64,000 nucleotides of DNA from assembly GCF_014651015.1 (NCBI RefSeq), contig NZ_BMWB01000005.1, positions 1 through 64,000 of the forward strand, read 5' to 3'. The translations under genes were made by a program, and so were the position numbers. A model generated the notes under the pieces. The model was not told the origin of the DNA. It ran no database searches and was given only the letters and a program-made list of their open reading frames with translations. The DNA is from Streptomyces xantholiticus (GTDB lineage: Bacteria; Actinomycetota; Actinomycetes; Streptomycetales; Streptomycetaceae). Below are positions 56,229 through 64,000 of this stretch, piece by piece. Position 1 is the stretch's first letter. Every line of letters starts with the position of its first letter.

Positions 56229-58640
56229 ATGGCACAGGGCACGGTCCAGGTGACGCACACCGGCACCTCGCGGTGGCGGCGCCGCACAGGCGAGTACCCC
56301 TCTCTCGCCGCTGCCCTGGAGGCCGCCGGCGACGGTGACGTCCTCACCGTGGCCCCCGGCACCTACCGCGAGAATCTGGTCGTCCGGCGCGCAGTCACCC
56401 TGCGGGGTCCCGAGGGCGCGGTCGGGTCGGTGCGCATCGCGCCCGCCGACGGCGTGCCCCTGACCGTGCGCGCATCGGCCACCGTGCGGGACCTCCATGT
56501 GGAGGGCCAGGACTCGTCCGCCCCCGCACTGCTCGTCGAGGACGGCACCCCGGAGCTGACGGACCTGCGGATCGTCACCCGGTCCGCGGTGGGTCTCGAG
56601 GTGCGCGGTGCCGCCCGGCCCACGGTTCGCCGTTGCACGGTCGACAATCCGGCGGGCGTCGGGATCGGCGTACTGGACGGCGCGGGCGGCGTGTTCGAGG
56701 AGTGCGAGGTGGTCTCCGCCGGCCAGTCCGGCGTGTCGGTGCACGCAGGGGCGCATCCGCGGCTCGAGCGCTGCCGGGTGCATCACGCCTCCGGCGCGGG
56801 CCTGAGCGTCACCGGCGAGGGCAGCGGCCTCGAGGCCATCGGCTGCGAGGTGTACGAGATCAAGGGCACTGGCGTCCAGATCGCGTCCCGCGGCGCCGCA
56901 CATCTGACCGACTCCTCGGTGCACCGCACGTCGGCCGACGGCGTCACCCTCGACACCGACGCGATCCTCACGCTCTCCGACTGCGACATCCACGACATCC
57001 CGGAGAACGCGATCGACCTGCGCTCCCGTTCCGTCCTGACACTCACCCGGTCCACGGTGCGCCGCTTCGGGCGCAACGGCCTGTCGGTGTGGGACCCGGG
57101 GACCCGGGTGGACGCCAACCAGTGCGAGATCCACGACAGTACGGGCGACTACCCGGCGGTCTGGGTCAGTGACGGCGCGACGGCCGTGCTCGACTCGTGC
57201 CGGGTCCACGACGTACCCGACGCCCTCTTCGTCCTCGACCGGGGATCGCGCGTCGATGTCGTCGACAGTGACCTCTCCCAGGTCCGCAACACCGCGGTCT
57301 CGGTGAGCGACGGAGCCACGGCGCAGCTCGACGACTGCCGTATCCGCGAGGTCTCCACCGGTGCCTGGTTCCGTGACCACGGCAGCGGCGGCACACTGAA
57401 CGGCTGCACCGTCGACGCCGCGCAGACCGGTGTGATCGTCACCAAGGGCGCCGACCCGCTGATCGAGCGCTGTACGGTCACCTCGCCCGCCGAGGCCGGT
57501 TTCTATGTGTCGGCCGAGGGCCGGGGCACCTTCCGCGGCTGCCGGGTCACGGGCAGCGGCGGCTACGGCTTCCATGTGATGGACGGCTGCCGTACGACAC
57601 TGAGCCGATGCCGCACGGAACGGTGCGCCCGCGGCGGTTACGAGTTGGGCGACGAGGAGGGCGCGGTCGTCGAGGACTGCACCAGCGACGAGAGCGGGAT
57701 TGCGCGCCCGGGCACGGAGCCTGGCACGGCCACCGTGACCGCGACCAGGACCACGCCCGGACTGCTGTCCGCCGTCCCGGCGCAGAGCACGCAGACCCCG
57801 GCCGCACCCGCCCCGGAGGACACGTCGGCGCGCGACTCGGGGGCGGTCCTCGGTGAACTGGACGCTCTGGTGGGCCTGGACAGTGTCAAACGCGAGGTCC
57901 GCACCCTCACCAACATGATCGAAGTCGGCCGGCGCCGCCAGGAGGCGGGGCTCAAAGCGGCCTCGGTGCGCCGCCATCTGGTCTTCACGGGCTCCCCCGG
58001 CACCGGCAAGACGACGGTCGCCCGGCTGTACGGCGAGATCCTCGCCTCGCTCGGTGTGCTGGAGCGCGGCCATCTCGTCGAGGTGTCCCGGGTCGACCTG
58101 GTCGGCGAGCACATCGGCTCCACCGCGATCCGCACCCAGGAGGCGTTCGACCGGGCACGCGGCGGCGTGCTCTTCATCGACGAGGCGTACGCCCTGTCCC
58201 CCGAGGACTCGGGGCGGGACTTCGGCAAGGAGGCCATCGACACCCTGGTGAAGCTGATGGAGGACCATCGCGACGCCGTCGTGGTCATCGTCGCCGGGTA
58301 CACGGCGGAGATGGAGCGCTTCCTCGCCGTCAACCCCGGGGTGGCATCCCGTTTCTCACGAACCATCACCTTCAGCGACTACGAGCCGGAGGAGCTGCTG
58401 CGGATCGTCGAGCAGCAGGCGGAGGAGCACGAGTACCGGCTCGCCCGGGGCACGGGCGAGGCGCTCCTCAAGTACTTCACGGCCCTGCCGAAGGGTCCCG
58501 CCTTCGGCAACGGCCGCACCGCGCGGCAGACGTTCGAGTCGATGGTGGAGCGGCACGCGGTGCGGGTCGCCGAGCTCGCGGAGACGAGCACCGACGACCT
58601 CACCCTGCTCTACGCGGACGATCTGCCCGAACTGCCCTGA
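56229..58640 (+). CDS. Right-handed beta-helix/AAA+ ATPase fusion (CbxX/CfxQ type)
   Basis: This 803-aa protein joins two large parts. Residues about 20-510 are a chain of parallel beta-helix repeats with the DGD/N and C-rich turns typical of right-handed helices (for example LTVAPGTYRENLVVRRAVTL near the start). After a Thr/Pro-rich linker comes an AAA+ domain of the CbxX/CfxQ group: Walker A GSPGTGKTT near residue 587, Walker B GVLFIDEAYAL near 646 and the sensor region ASRFSRTITF. The group includes EccA of type VII secretion and SpoVK. There is no signal peptide. I infer a chaperone-like ATPase that uses the helix to hold a partner. It ends within the convergent membrane hydrolase gene (31-nt overlap). 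Confidence 0.9.
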   Translation: MAQGTVQVTHTGTSRWRRRTGEYPSLAAALEAAGDGDVLTVAPGTYRENLVVRRAVTLRGPEGAVGSVRIAPADGVPLTVRASATVRDLHVEGQDSSAPALLVEDGTPELTDLRIVTRSAVGLEVRGAARPTVRRCTVDNPAGVGIGVLDGAGGVFEECEVVSAGQSGVSVHAGAHPRLERCRVHHASGAGLSVTGEGSGLEAIGCEVYEIKGTGVQIASRGAAHLTDSSVHRTSADGVTLDTDAILTLSDCDIHDIPENAIDLRSRSVLTLTRSTVRRFGRNGLSVWDPGTRVDANQCEIHDSTGDYPAVWVSDGATAVLDSCRVHDVPDALFVLDRGSRVDVVDSDLSQVRNTAVSVSDGATAQLDDCRIREVSTGAWFRDHGSGGTLNGCTVDAAQTGVIVTKGADPLIERCTVTSPAEAGFYVSAEGRGTFRGCRVTGSGGYGFHVMDGCRTTLSRCRTERCARGGYELGDEEGAVVEDCTSDESGIARPGTEPGTATVTATRTTPGLLSAVPAQSTQTPAAPAPEDTSARDSGAVLGELDALVGLDSVKREVRTLTNMIEVGRRRQEAGLKAASVRRHLVFTGSPGTGKTTVARLYGEILASLGVLERGHLVEVSRVDLVGEHIGSTAIRTQEAFDRARGGVLFIDEAYALSPEDSGRDFGKEAIDTLVKLMEDHRDAVVVIVAGYTAEMERFLAVNPGVASRFSRTITFSDYEPEELLRIVEQQAEEHEYRLARGTGEALLKYFTALPKGPAFGNGRTARQTFESMVERHAVRVAELAETSTDDLTLLYADDLPELP

Positions 58641-61069
58641 GCCTGCCGGGGCACGGCGGGGGTGAGCCGGTCGAGCAGTGCCGCCCGCTCCTTCGCGAAC
58701 ACCGGGTCGGCCTGGTATTCGGAGTGCCCGAGGATCGGCTCGGGCAGCGGATGCCGCTCGGAACGCCCGTAGACCACGGGGTCCTGGAGCGCCCCCCGGT
58801 CGACGTCCGTCGGGTCCTCGCAGCCGTCGCCGGCATGGCCCTGCCGGCCGGCGATCAGCATCGGCCCGCCGATCGGGTCGGTGCGCCGCCACAGATTGCG
58901 CCAGCAGTCGACTTCGCTGCTGAGTTCGAGCAGCGCCTTGGGCCCGAAGTACGCGGGGAACCAGCGCCCGTACAGCCGCTCCAGCGGCGATCCGTACGTC
59001 AGGAGCGCCACCCTCCTGCGGGTGGCCGGGGGCAGTTGCCACACGGCCGCCGCGGCCAGCACGCTGCCCTGCGAGTGGCCGGAGATCACCAGTCGGCCGC
59101 CGGTCCGAGCCGTCCAGGTGCACACCCGCCAGGTCAGGTCGGGTACGGCCCGCTCGGCATAGCAGGGCGGCGCGAAGGGGTGCGCCGCCCGCGGCCAGAA
59201 GGTACCCACGTCCCACAGGATGCCGATGGTGCGCCGGGCGGAGGCGTCGCGGTAGGCGCGGCGGCCCATGGTGACGAACAGTATGAAACCGAAGCCGACG
59301 AGCCAGGAGCCGAGCGCCTGCGCGGTCTCGGCGGCCGACTCGGCGAGGCCCCGTTCGCCGAAGGAGCGGCCCGGCACCTCACCGCTCAGCCAGGAACCGC
59401 CGACGGCCCCGGCACCGAGCAACAGGGTCGCGCCGGAGACGACGCCCACCATCAGAGGTGCCACGTCGGTGAGGGCGGCGCGGGCGCGGGTGCCCGCGAT
59501 CCGCCGGGTGCGGACCGAATCGCGGCGGCCCTCACCGGGTGGAGCCCCCTCGAAGTACTCCGCCTCGACCTGCGGCGCGAGGCGGCGGGCCACCAGCCAG
59601 GTCCGTACGACGAGCAGCAGCGCGGGGATCAGCAGCACCGCCAGCAGTACGGGGATGACGGACGCCTGCCAGCTCAGCAGCACCGGCGGCCCGGGAATGG
59701 TGCCCTCGCCGTCCATGCCCGGAGTTCCCGGCCCGTCGATCCAGTCCGCGACCCGCTGCGCCACCCCGCCGGTCATCACTCCGCCGAGCGCGCAGGCGAG
59801 CATGGCGACGGCCGGACCGCCTAGTCCGTGCAGCACGGTCCGTGGATGGCGCGCGCGGCGGTGCAGGAGCCGGGCGGCCACGGCCAGCGCGACGACGAGG
59901 GCACCTTGGGCGAGGACGATGACACGAAAGGTGACCTCGCCGGGCAGGGTGGCGCCCGATGCCCAGCCGGGCCGCGACCAGGAGGCGTAGAGGAGCGACA
60001 GGGCGAGCAGCGCCAGGGCGGCCCCCGGCAGGCAGCGGACGGCGGCGCGGTCGAGGCCGGCGTCGATACGCCGCTCACTGCGGCCCCTGCGGCACACCAC
60101 CCACAGCACGGCGGTCCCGACGACCACGAGCGCACCTTCCAGCAGCACGCCGCAAATCTTCAACGGGACGTCCTGGGCGGCCCGGTCGTGCCGTGCGGCG
60201 GCTCCGGCGACCGCGGCGGCGACGGTGAGGAACCCGGCGGCGGTGTGGGCGGCGCGCAGGCGGGCGACGAGCCGGCGGCCGTACCAGAATCCGGGTCTGC
60301 CCAGCGCCGGCCTCACGAGCGGCGCGGGCTGTGCGACGTCGTCGGCGGCGCCGCAGTCCGCCTCCCCCGGGACTGCGCGGCCGTCGTCCTCCGCTTCCTC
60401 GGCATCCTCCTCCTCGCCCTGGTCGTCTGCGGCGTCCCCGACCGGCGGGCGTTGCGACTCGTACGCGCTCCAGGTCCGGTTGGACAGGTACCAGAGCAGT
60501 GTCACCAGCGCGGCGGGCACCACCGACGCGAGCGCGAGGCGCCGCCCCGGCTGCGACCACCAGCCGCCCTGCGCAGCGGACATGAAGCCCAGCCAGGACC
60601 GGTCGCCGCTGCACTCGGCGGACCCGGCGCACTGCCAGGCCAGCAGGTCGAGGGCGACCTCGCAGGCGGCGGCCGTCAGCAGCACGGTCAGGCTCAGGGC
60701 GACCAGGCGCACCAGCGCCCCGTAGAGCCGGGTGGTCCGGCGCATCCCTCGGACCCTGGGCCGCATCCAGTGCCCGAGGTTGACGACCATGAACGGCAGC
60801 AGCAGCAGCCACAGTGCGCGGGCGCCGTTGCCCGAGGTCAGGTTGGACCAGCAGTACGCCTCGGGGATGGGCCGGTCGCGGTGGACGCCAGGGCTGTCCT
60901 CCGCCTCCGCGTCGTCGGTGCGGCGGTACACGGCGGCCTTCTCGTCGCCCGATATCCGCACCGTACGGGGGTCGCCGAGCATGTCCTGGGGGGTGGCTCC
61001 GCCGACACCGTGGACGAGCAGCTCGAGTGCGGGCCCGCCGCTGTGCGGCGCCCGGGTCGCAGGGGTCAC
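58610..61069 (-). CDS. Large membrane protein with C-terminal alpha/beta hydrolase domain
   Basis: This 819-aa protein begins with LELLVHGVGGATPQDMLGD, an oxyanion-type strand of a hydrolase fold. It then has about ten hydrophobic helices spread over the middle, with an acidic loop (EEEDAEEAEDDG), and ends with the hydrolase nucleophile motif GHSQGS and a DP-rich tail. The split hydrolase around a membrane block is unusual but recurs in actinobacteria. A lipase or esterase acting at the membrane is a fair guess. The GTG at 61069 has AGGAAGGA upstream; the open frame extends to 61111. Confidence 0.82.
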   Translation of the reverse strand: MTPATRAPHSGGPALELLVHGVGGATPQDMLGDPRTVRISGDEKAAVYRRTDDAEAEDSPGVHRDRPIPEAYCWSNLTSGNGARALWLLLLPFMVVNLGHWMRPRVRGMRRTTRLYGALVRLVALSLTVLLTAAACEVALDLLAWQCAGSAECSGDRSWLGFMSAAQGGWWSQPGRRLALASVVPAALVTLLWYLSNRTWSAYESQRPPVGDAADDQGEEEDAEEAEDDGRAVPGEADCGAADDVAQPAPLVRPALGRPGFWYGRRLVARLRAAHTAAGFLTVAAAVAGAAARHDRAAQDVPLKICGVLLEGALVVVGTAVLWVVCRRGRSERRIDAGLDRAAVRCLPGAALALLALSLLYASWSRPGWASGATLPGEVTFRVIVLAQGALVVALAVAARLLHRRARHPRTVLHGLGGPAVAMLACALGGVMTGGVAQRVADWIDGPGTPGMDGEGTIPGPPVLLSWQASVIPVLLAVLLIPALLLVVRTWLVARRLAPQVEAEYFEGAPPGEGRRDSVRTRRIAGTRARAALTDVAPLMVGVVSGATLLLGAGAVGGSWLSGEVPGRSFGERGLAESAAETAQALGSWLVGFGFILFVTMGRRAYRDASARRTIGILWDVGTFWPRAAHPFAPPCYAERAVPDLTWRVCTWTARTGGRLVISGHSQGSVLAAAAVWQLPPATRRRVALLTYGSPLERLYGRWFPAYFGPKALLELSSEVDCWRNLWRRTDPIGGPMLIAGRQGHAGDGCEDPTDVDRGALQDPVVYGRSERHPLPEPILGHSEYQADPVFAKERAALLDRLTPAVPRQAQGSSGRSSA

Positions 61070-61255
61070 TGCGGTGACTTCCTTCCTCGGCAACGATGGC
61101 GACAGAATCAAGGATCATGGCAGCTCGCCGCACCGCTCTCACGGAATCTCCCCGAGCCCGGCCGGCAATACGCGTGCGAGGATGAGAAGCCTCGGCCACG
61201 CCTCGCGCAGGCGGCATGGCCGTCATACGACGAACGGGAAGGACCGGCCCCGGCT

Positions 61256-62128
61256 GTGAGCGACAACCAGAACCTCCTCGCGGAGCAGCGGCGTGCTCTG
61301 ATCCTCGACGAGGTGCGCAGGCGCGGCGGGGTGCGGGTCAATGAACTCACCCGCAGGCTCAAAGTCTCCGACATGACGGTCCGCCGCGACCTGGATGCCC
61401 TGGCGCGGCAGGGTGCCGTCGCGAAGGTGCACGGCGGTGCGGTGCCGGTGGCCGAGGCGAGCACGCACGAGCCGGGGTTCGAGGCCAAGTCGGCGCTCGA
61501 GCTGAGCGCGAAGGAGGACATCGCACGGGCCGCGGCCCGGCTGGTGGCGCCCGGCAGCGCGATCGCCCTGTCGGGCGGCACCACGACGTACGCGCTGGCG
61601 CACCATCTGCTGGAGGTGCCGGACCTGACGGTCGTCACCAACTCGGTGCGCGTCGCCGACGTGTTCCACACGGCTCAGCAGCCGGGCGCGGCGGGCGGCC
61701 GGCGGCCGGGGGCCGCGACCGTGGTGCTCACGGGAGGCGTGCGTACGCCGTCGGACTCGCTGGTTGGGCCGGTGGCGGACCAGGCGATCCGCTCGCTCCA
61801 CTTCGATGTGCTCTTCCTCGGTGTGCACGGCATCTCTGTGGAGGCGGGCCTCTCCACGCCGAATCTGGCGGAGGCGGAAACGAATCGCCGGCTTGTGCGG
61901 GCCGCGCGCCGGGTGGTGGTGGTCGCCGACCACACCAAGTGGGGAACGGTCGGCCTGAGTTCGTTCGCCGAACTCGCGGAGGTGGACACCCTGGTGACAG
62001 ACGCCGGTCTGCCGACCGCGGCCCGGGAGGAGATCGCGGAGCACCTACCGGGACTCGTGGTGGCGGGCGAGGCGGACACGGCCGGCGAGCCGCGGCAGGC
62101 GGGGATTCACGACGGTCAGGACGGCTGA
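61256..62128 (+). CDS. DeoR-family transcriptional regulator
   Basis: This 290-aa protein has an N-terminal winged helix (RRALILDEVRRRGGVRVNEL, then VSDMTVRRDLDAL and VHGGAV), typical of DeoR/GlpR regulators, and a C-terminal sugar-phosphate sensor domain (IALSGGTTTYALAHHL, VVLTGGVRTPSDSLVGP, VVVADHTKWG). It should repress a sugar catabolic set and be released by a sugar phosphate. No sugar genes lie in this window. The GTG at 61256 has GGGAAGGA about a dozen bases upstream. Confidence 0.93.
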   Translation: MSDNQNLLAEQRRALILDEVRRRGGVRVNELTRRLKVSDMTVRRDLDALARQGAVAKVHGGAVPVAEASTHEPGFEAKSALELSAKEDIARAAARLVAPGSAIALSGGTTTYALAHHLLEVPDLTVVTNSVRVADVFHTAQQPGAAGGRRPGAATVVLTGGVRTPSDSLVGPVADQAIRSLHFDVLFLGVHGISVEAGLSTPNLAEAETNRRLVRAARRVVVVADHTKWGTVGLSSFAELAEVDTLVTDAGLPTAAREEIAEHLPGLVVAGEADTAGEPRQAGIHDGQDG

Positions 62129-62135
62129 GTCCGGC

Positions 62136-62600
62136 GTGGGCACCTTCCGCCTCGGCCGGACGACCGGGTTGCCCGTCCATGAGTGCTGGCTGCGGGTCAC
62201 CGACTGGCCGGCCCATGCGGCGCAGGTGCCACTGACGGCCGTCTCGATGGCAAGCCCGCCGCCCACCGGTGCGGGCACGGTGTTCGTCGTGCGCAGTGCG
62301 TTCGGCCGTTTGGGTTTCGACGACCCGATGGAGGTCGTCGCCTGGGAGCCGCCGTCGGCCGGCCGGCCGGGCCGCTGCCGGCTGGAGAAGCGCGGCAGGG
62401 TGATCACCGGCTGGGCCGAGATCGAGGTGCACGAGAAGGGCCCGGGTTCGGTGGTGCTGTGGGTGGAGGAGCTGCGATTCCCGTGGCTGCCGGCGGCTTT
62501 GGACCCCCTTGTCGCACGGGTGGGCCGACGGGTGTTCGGACGCGCGCTCGACGGGATCCTTGGGGCGGGAGGCGGGGCGAGCGGTGCGAGCGAGGGCTGA
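62136..62600 (+). CDS. SRPBCC-like small protein
   Basis: This 154-aa protein starts with a GTG seven nt after the DeoR stop and appears to share its operon. It has the beta-rich layout of SRPBCC proteins (VFVVRSAFGRLGFDDPMEVV, then CRLEKRGRVITGWAEIEVHE and a last helix VGRRVFGRALDGIL), which bind small hydrophobic molecules in a helix-grip fold. The function is unknown. Confidence 0.75.
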   Translation: MGTFRLGRTTGLPVHECWLRVTDWPAHAAQVPLTAVSMASPPPTGAGTVFVVRSAFGRLGFDDPMEVVAWEPPSAGRPGRCRLEKRGRVITGWAEIEVHEKGPGSVVLWVEELRFPWLPAALDPLVARVGRRVFGRALDGILGAGGGASGASEG

Positions 62601-62669
62601 GGGGCGGACATCGGCCTGTGCCGCGGCTATGGTGTACGGTCCCGTCCTTCGGCGCTGGAGGTAGCCGAC

Positions 62670-63152
62670 ATGGCACGTCAACTCCGTTCGGTGGGGCTGG
62701 AGTTCGTGGAGAGCGCTCCGCTGCGCCTGGTCTTCTCCGCGCAGGTCTCGGCGTCGCCCCAGGCGCTGTACGCGGCGCTCGCCGACGATGTCGCCGGCTG
62801 GCCGGGCTGGTTCACCGCGGTGACCGCCGCCAGGCCCGTGGACGACGGCGCCGGCCGTGAGATCCGGCTCAAGGGTGGCACGGTGTTCACCGAGACGGTC
62901 CTCGCGAGGGAGCGGGACACCCGCTACGCCTACCGCGTCGACCAGACCAACGCCCCCGGTCTGCGGGCCCTGCTGGAGGAGTGGCGGATCACCCCGGCGG
63001 CGAGCGGCGCACGCGTGCGGTGGACGTTCGCGGCCGACGGTCCGGCGCCGCTGCGGCTCGCGCTGCGGCTCGGCCGCCCGGGGCTCGGCCGTGCCTTCCG
63101 CGACGCCGTGCGCAATCTGGACCGTCGCCTCGCCCGTTCCCCCGGCATCTGA
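62670..63152 (+). CDS. SRPBCC family protein (polyketide cyclase/dehydrase-like)
   Basis: This 160-aa protein has the helix-grip pattern: ASPQALYAALADDVAGWPGWF near the N-terminus, a central sheet (GREIRLKGGTVFTETVLARE), WRITPAASGARVRWTF and a long C-terminal helix (FRDAVRNLDRRLA). Such proteins bind hydrophobic ligands; some act as cyclases. The ATG at 62670 has GGAGG upstream. It follows another SRPBCC-like gene but is not close in sequence to it. Confidence 0.85.
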   Translation: MARQLRSVGLEFVESAPLRLVFSAQVSASPQALYAALADDVAGWPGWFTAVTAARPVDDGAGREIRLKGGTVFTETVLARERDTRYAYRVDQTNAPGLRALLEEWRITPAASGARVRWTFAADGPAPLRLALRLGRPGLGRAFRDAVRNLDRRLARSPGI

Positions 63153-63172
63153 ACGGCCGGCCGCGCCCGCCG

Positions 63173-64000
63173 TCAGCAGCGCCAGACGCCCTGCGAGAGG
63201 AACCGCTCGATCACCGCCGTGTACGGCCGGATGTCCAGCCCCTGCTCGGCGAGCCAGGTGTCGGAGTAGTACTTGTCGAGATAGCGGTCGCCCGAATCGC
63301 AGATCAGCGTGACGACGCTGCCCTTCTCCCCTGCCGCCACCATCTCGGAGACGATCTTCAGCGCGCTCCACAGCCCGGTGCCGGTGGAGCCGCCCGCCTT
63401 GCGCCCGATGGCGCCCTCCAGGGCCCGCAGGGCGGCGAGGCTGGCGGCGTCGGGCACCTTCATCATCCGGTCGATGGCGCCGGGAACGAAGCTCGGCTCC
63501 ATACGGGGCCGGCCGATGCCCTCGATCCGCGATCCGCAGTCGCTGCTCGCGTCCGGGTCGCCGTGCGTCCAGCCGTCGAAGAAGCAGGAGTTCTCGGGGT
63601 CGGGGACGCAGACCCGGGTGTCGTGCTGCATGTAGTGCACATAGCGGGCGATGGTCGCCGAGGTGCCTCCGGTGCCGGCGGTCGCGACGATCCAGGCCGG
63701 TTCCGGGTACCGCTCGAGCCGCAGTTGCTGGTAGATGGACTCGGCGATGTTGTTGTTTCCGCGCCAGTCGGTCGCCCGTTCCGCGTAGGTGAACTGGTCC
63801 ATGTAGTGGCCGCCGGTCCGCTCGGCGAGGGCGGCCGACTCCTCGTACATCTTCCGGGGGTCGTCGACGAAGTGGCACCGCCCGCCGTGGAACTCGATCA
63901 GCCGGATCTTCTCGGCGCTCGTGGTGCGCGGCATGACGGCGACGAAGGGCACTTTGATCAACTTGGCGAAGTACGCCTCCGAGACGGCGGTCGAGCCGCT
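63173..64000 (-). CDS. PLP-dependent cysteine synthase-like enzyme, N-terminus outside the window
   Basis: The C-terminal 275 residues of a fold-type II PLP enzyme are present; the rest runs past position 64000. Seen are [14 protein letters not shown] (the substrate-binding loop of cysteine synthases/cystathionine beta-synthases), [20 protein letters not shown] (the phosphate-binding glycine-rich loop) and [17 protein letters not shown] near the end. The PLP lysine lies in the missing part. It should make or break a C-S bond at the beta carbon of serine or O-acetylserine. Some members make unusual amino acids. Confidence 0.9.
   Translation of the reverse strand, partial: SGSTAVSEAYFAKLIKVPFVAVMPRTTSAEKIRLIEFHGGRCHFVDDPRKMYEESAALAERTGGHYMDQFTYAERATDWRGNNNIAESIYQQLRLERYPEPAWIVATAGTGGTSATIARYVHYMQHDTRVCVPDPENSCFFDGWTHGDPDASSDCGSRIEGIGRPRMEPSFVPGAIDRMMKVPDAASLAALRALEGAIGRKAGGSTGTGLWSALKIVSEMVAAGEKGSVVTLICDSGDRYLDKYYSDTWLAEQGLDIRPYTAVIERFLSQGVWRC

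Overview
The window is high-GC DNA with long, tightly packed genes, GTG/TTG starts, stop/start overlaps and typical actinobacterial families, so the source is almost certainly a Streptomyces or a close relative. Positions 1 to about 42.9 kb form an iron-acquisition island; 43.3 to 64 kb is more ordinary Streptomyces chromosome.

Island part 1 (109-30407) is a hydroxamate-type NRPS siderophore locus. A divergent control region at 6378-6572 with two iron boxes drives, leftward, a ferric-siderophore importer (two FecCD permeases and an ATPase), an amidohydrolase, a 75-aa coupled ORF, a Sfp-type phosphopantetheinyl transferase and a GNAT. Rightward it drives a heterodimeric ABC exporter-fold pair. 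A second divergent control region (29215-29459, two iron boxes) drives, leftward, an ornithine N5-monooxygenase, a siderophore-binding lipoprotein, the relic of a second binding protein, a four-module 5184-aa NRPS and an MbtH protein. Rightward it drives a formyltransferase. The NRPS reads C-A-T, C-A-T-E, C-A-T, C-A-T plus a terminal C-like domain. Its third A domain carries the N5-hydroxyornithine code, no thioesterase is seen, and the terminal C domain lacks the catalytic second histidine.

Island part 2 (30467-35174) holds an 18-bp tandem repeat array, an Fbp/Sfu-type ferric iron ABC transporter behind an iron box, and a heme-type bacterioferritin.

Island part 3 (35586-42851) is an NRPS-independent siderophore locus: a FhuF-like ferric reductase divergent from ATP-grasp ligase, IucA/IucC synthetase, IucA/IucC synthetase and LysA-type decarboxylase genes, with two iron boxes between them. 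The gene set and protein sizes match the vibrioferrin genes pvsA, pvsB, pvsD and pvsE. The exporter pvsC is absent, and a short ATGA-coupled fragment with one hydrophobic stretch sits where it would be expected.

The rest of the window carries an MHS-type symporter, a GAF/PucR regulator and a 3-hydroxybutyrate dehydrogenase-like SDR; a NUDIX hydrolase and apolipoprotein N-acyltransferase; a broken membrane-protein gene; a PH-like membrane protein; an Asp/Glu racemase; an HpnB-like glycosyltransferase; a two-domain TerD protein; a proline-rich protein; an Rv1733c-like membrane protein; a beta-helix/AAA ATPase fusion; a large membrane alpha/beta hydrolase; a DeoR regulator; two SRPBCC proteins; and a cysteine-synthase-like enzyme cut by the window edge.

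All family calls come from reading motifs by eye. No database search was run, and A-domain codes come from hand alignment to the GrsA positions.
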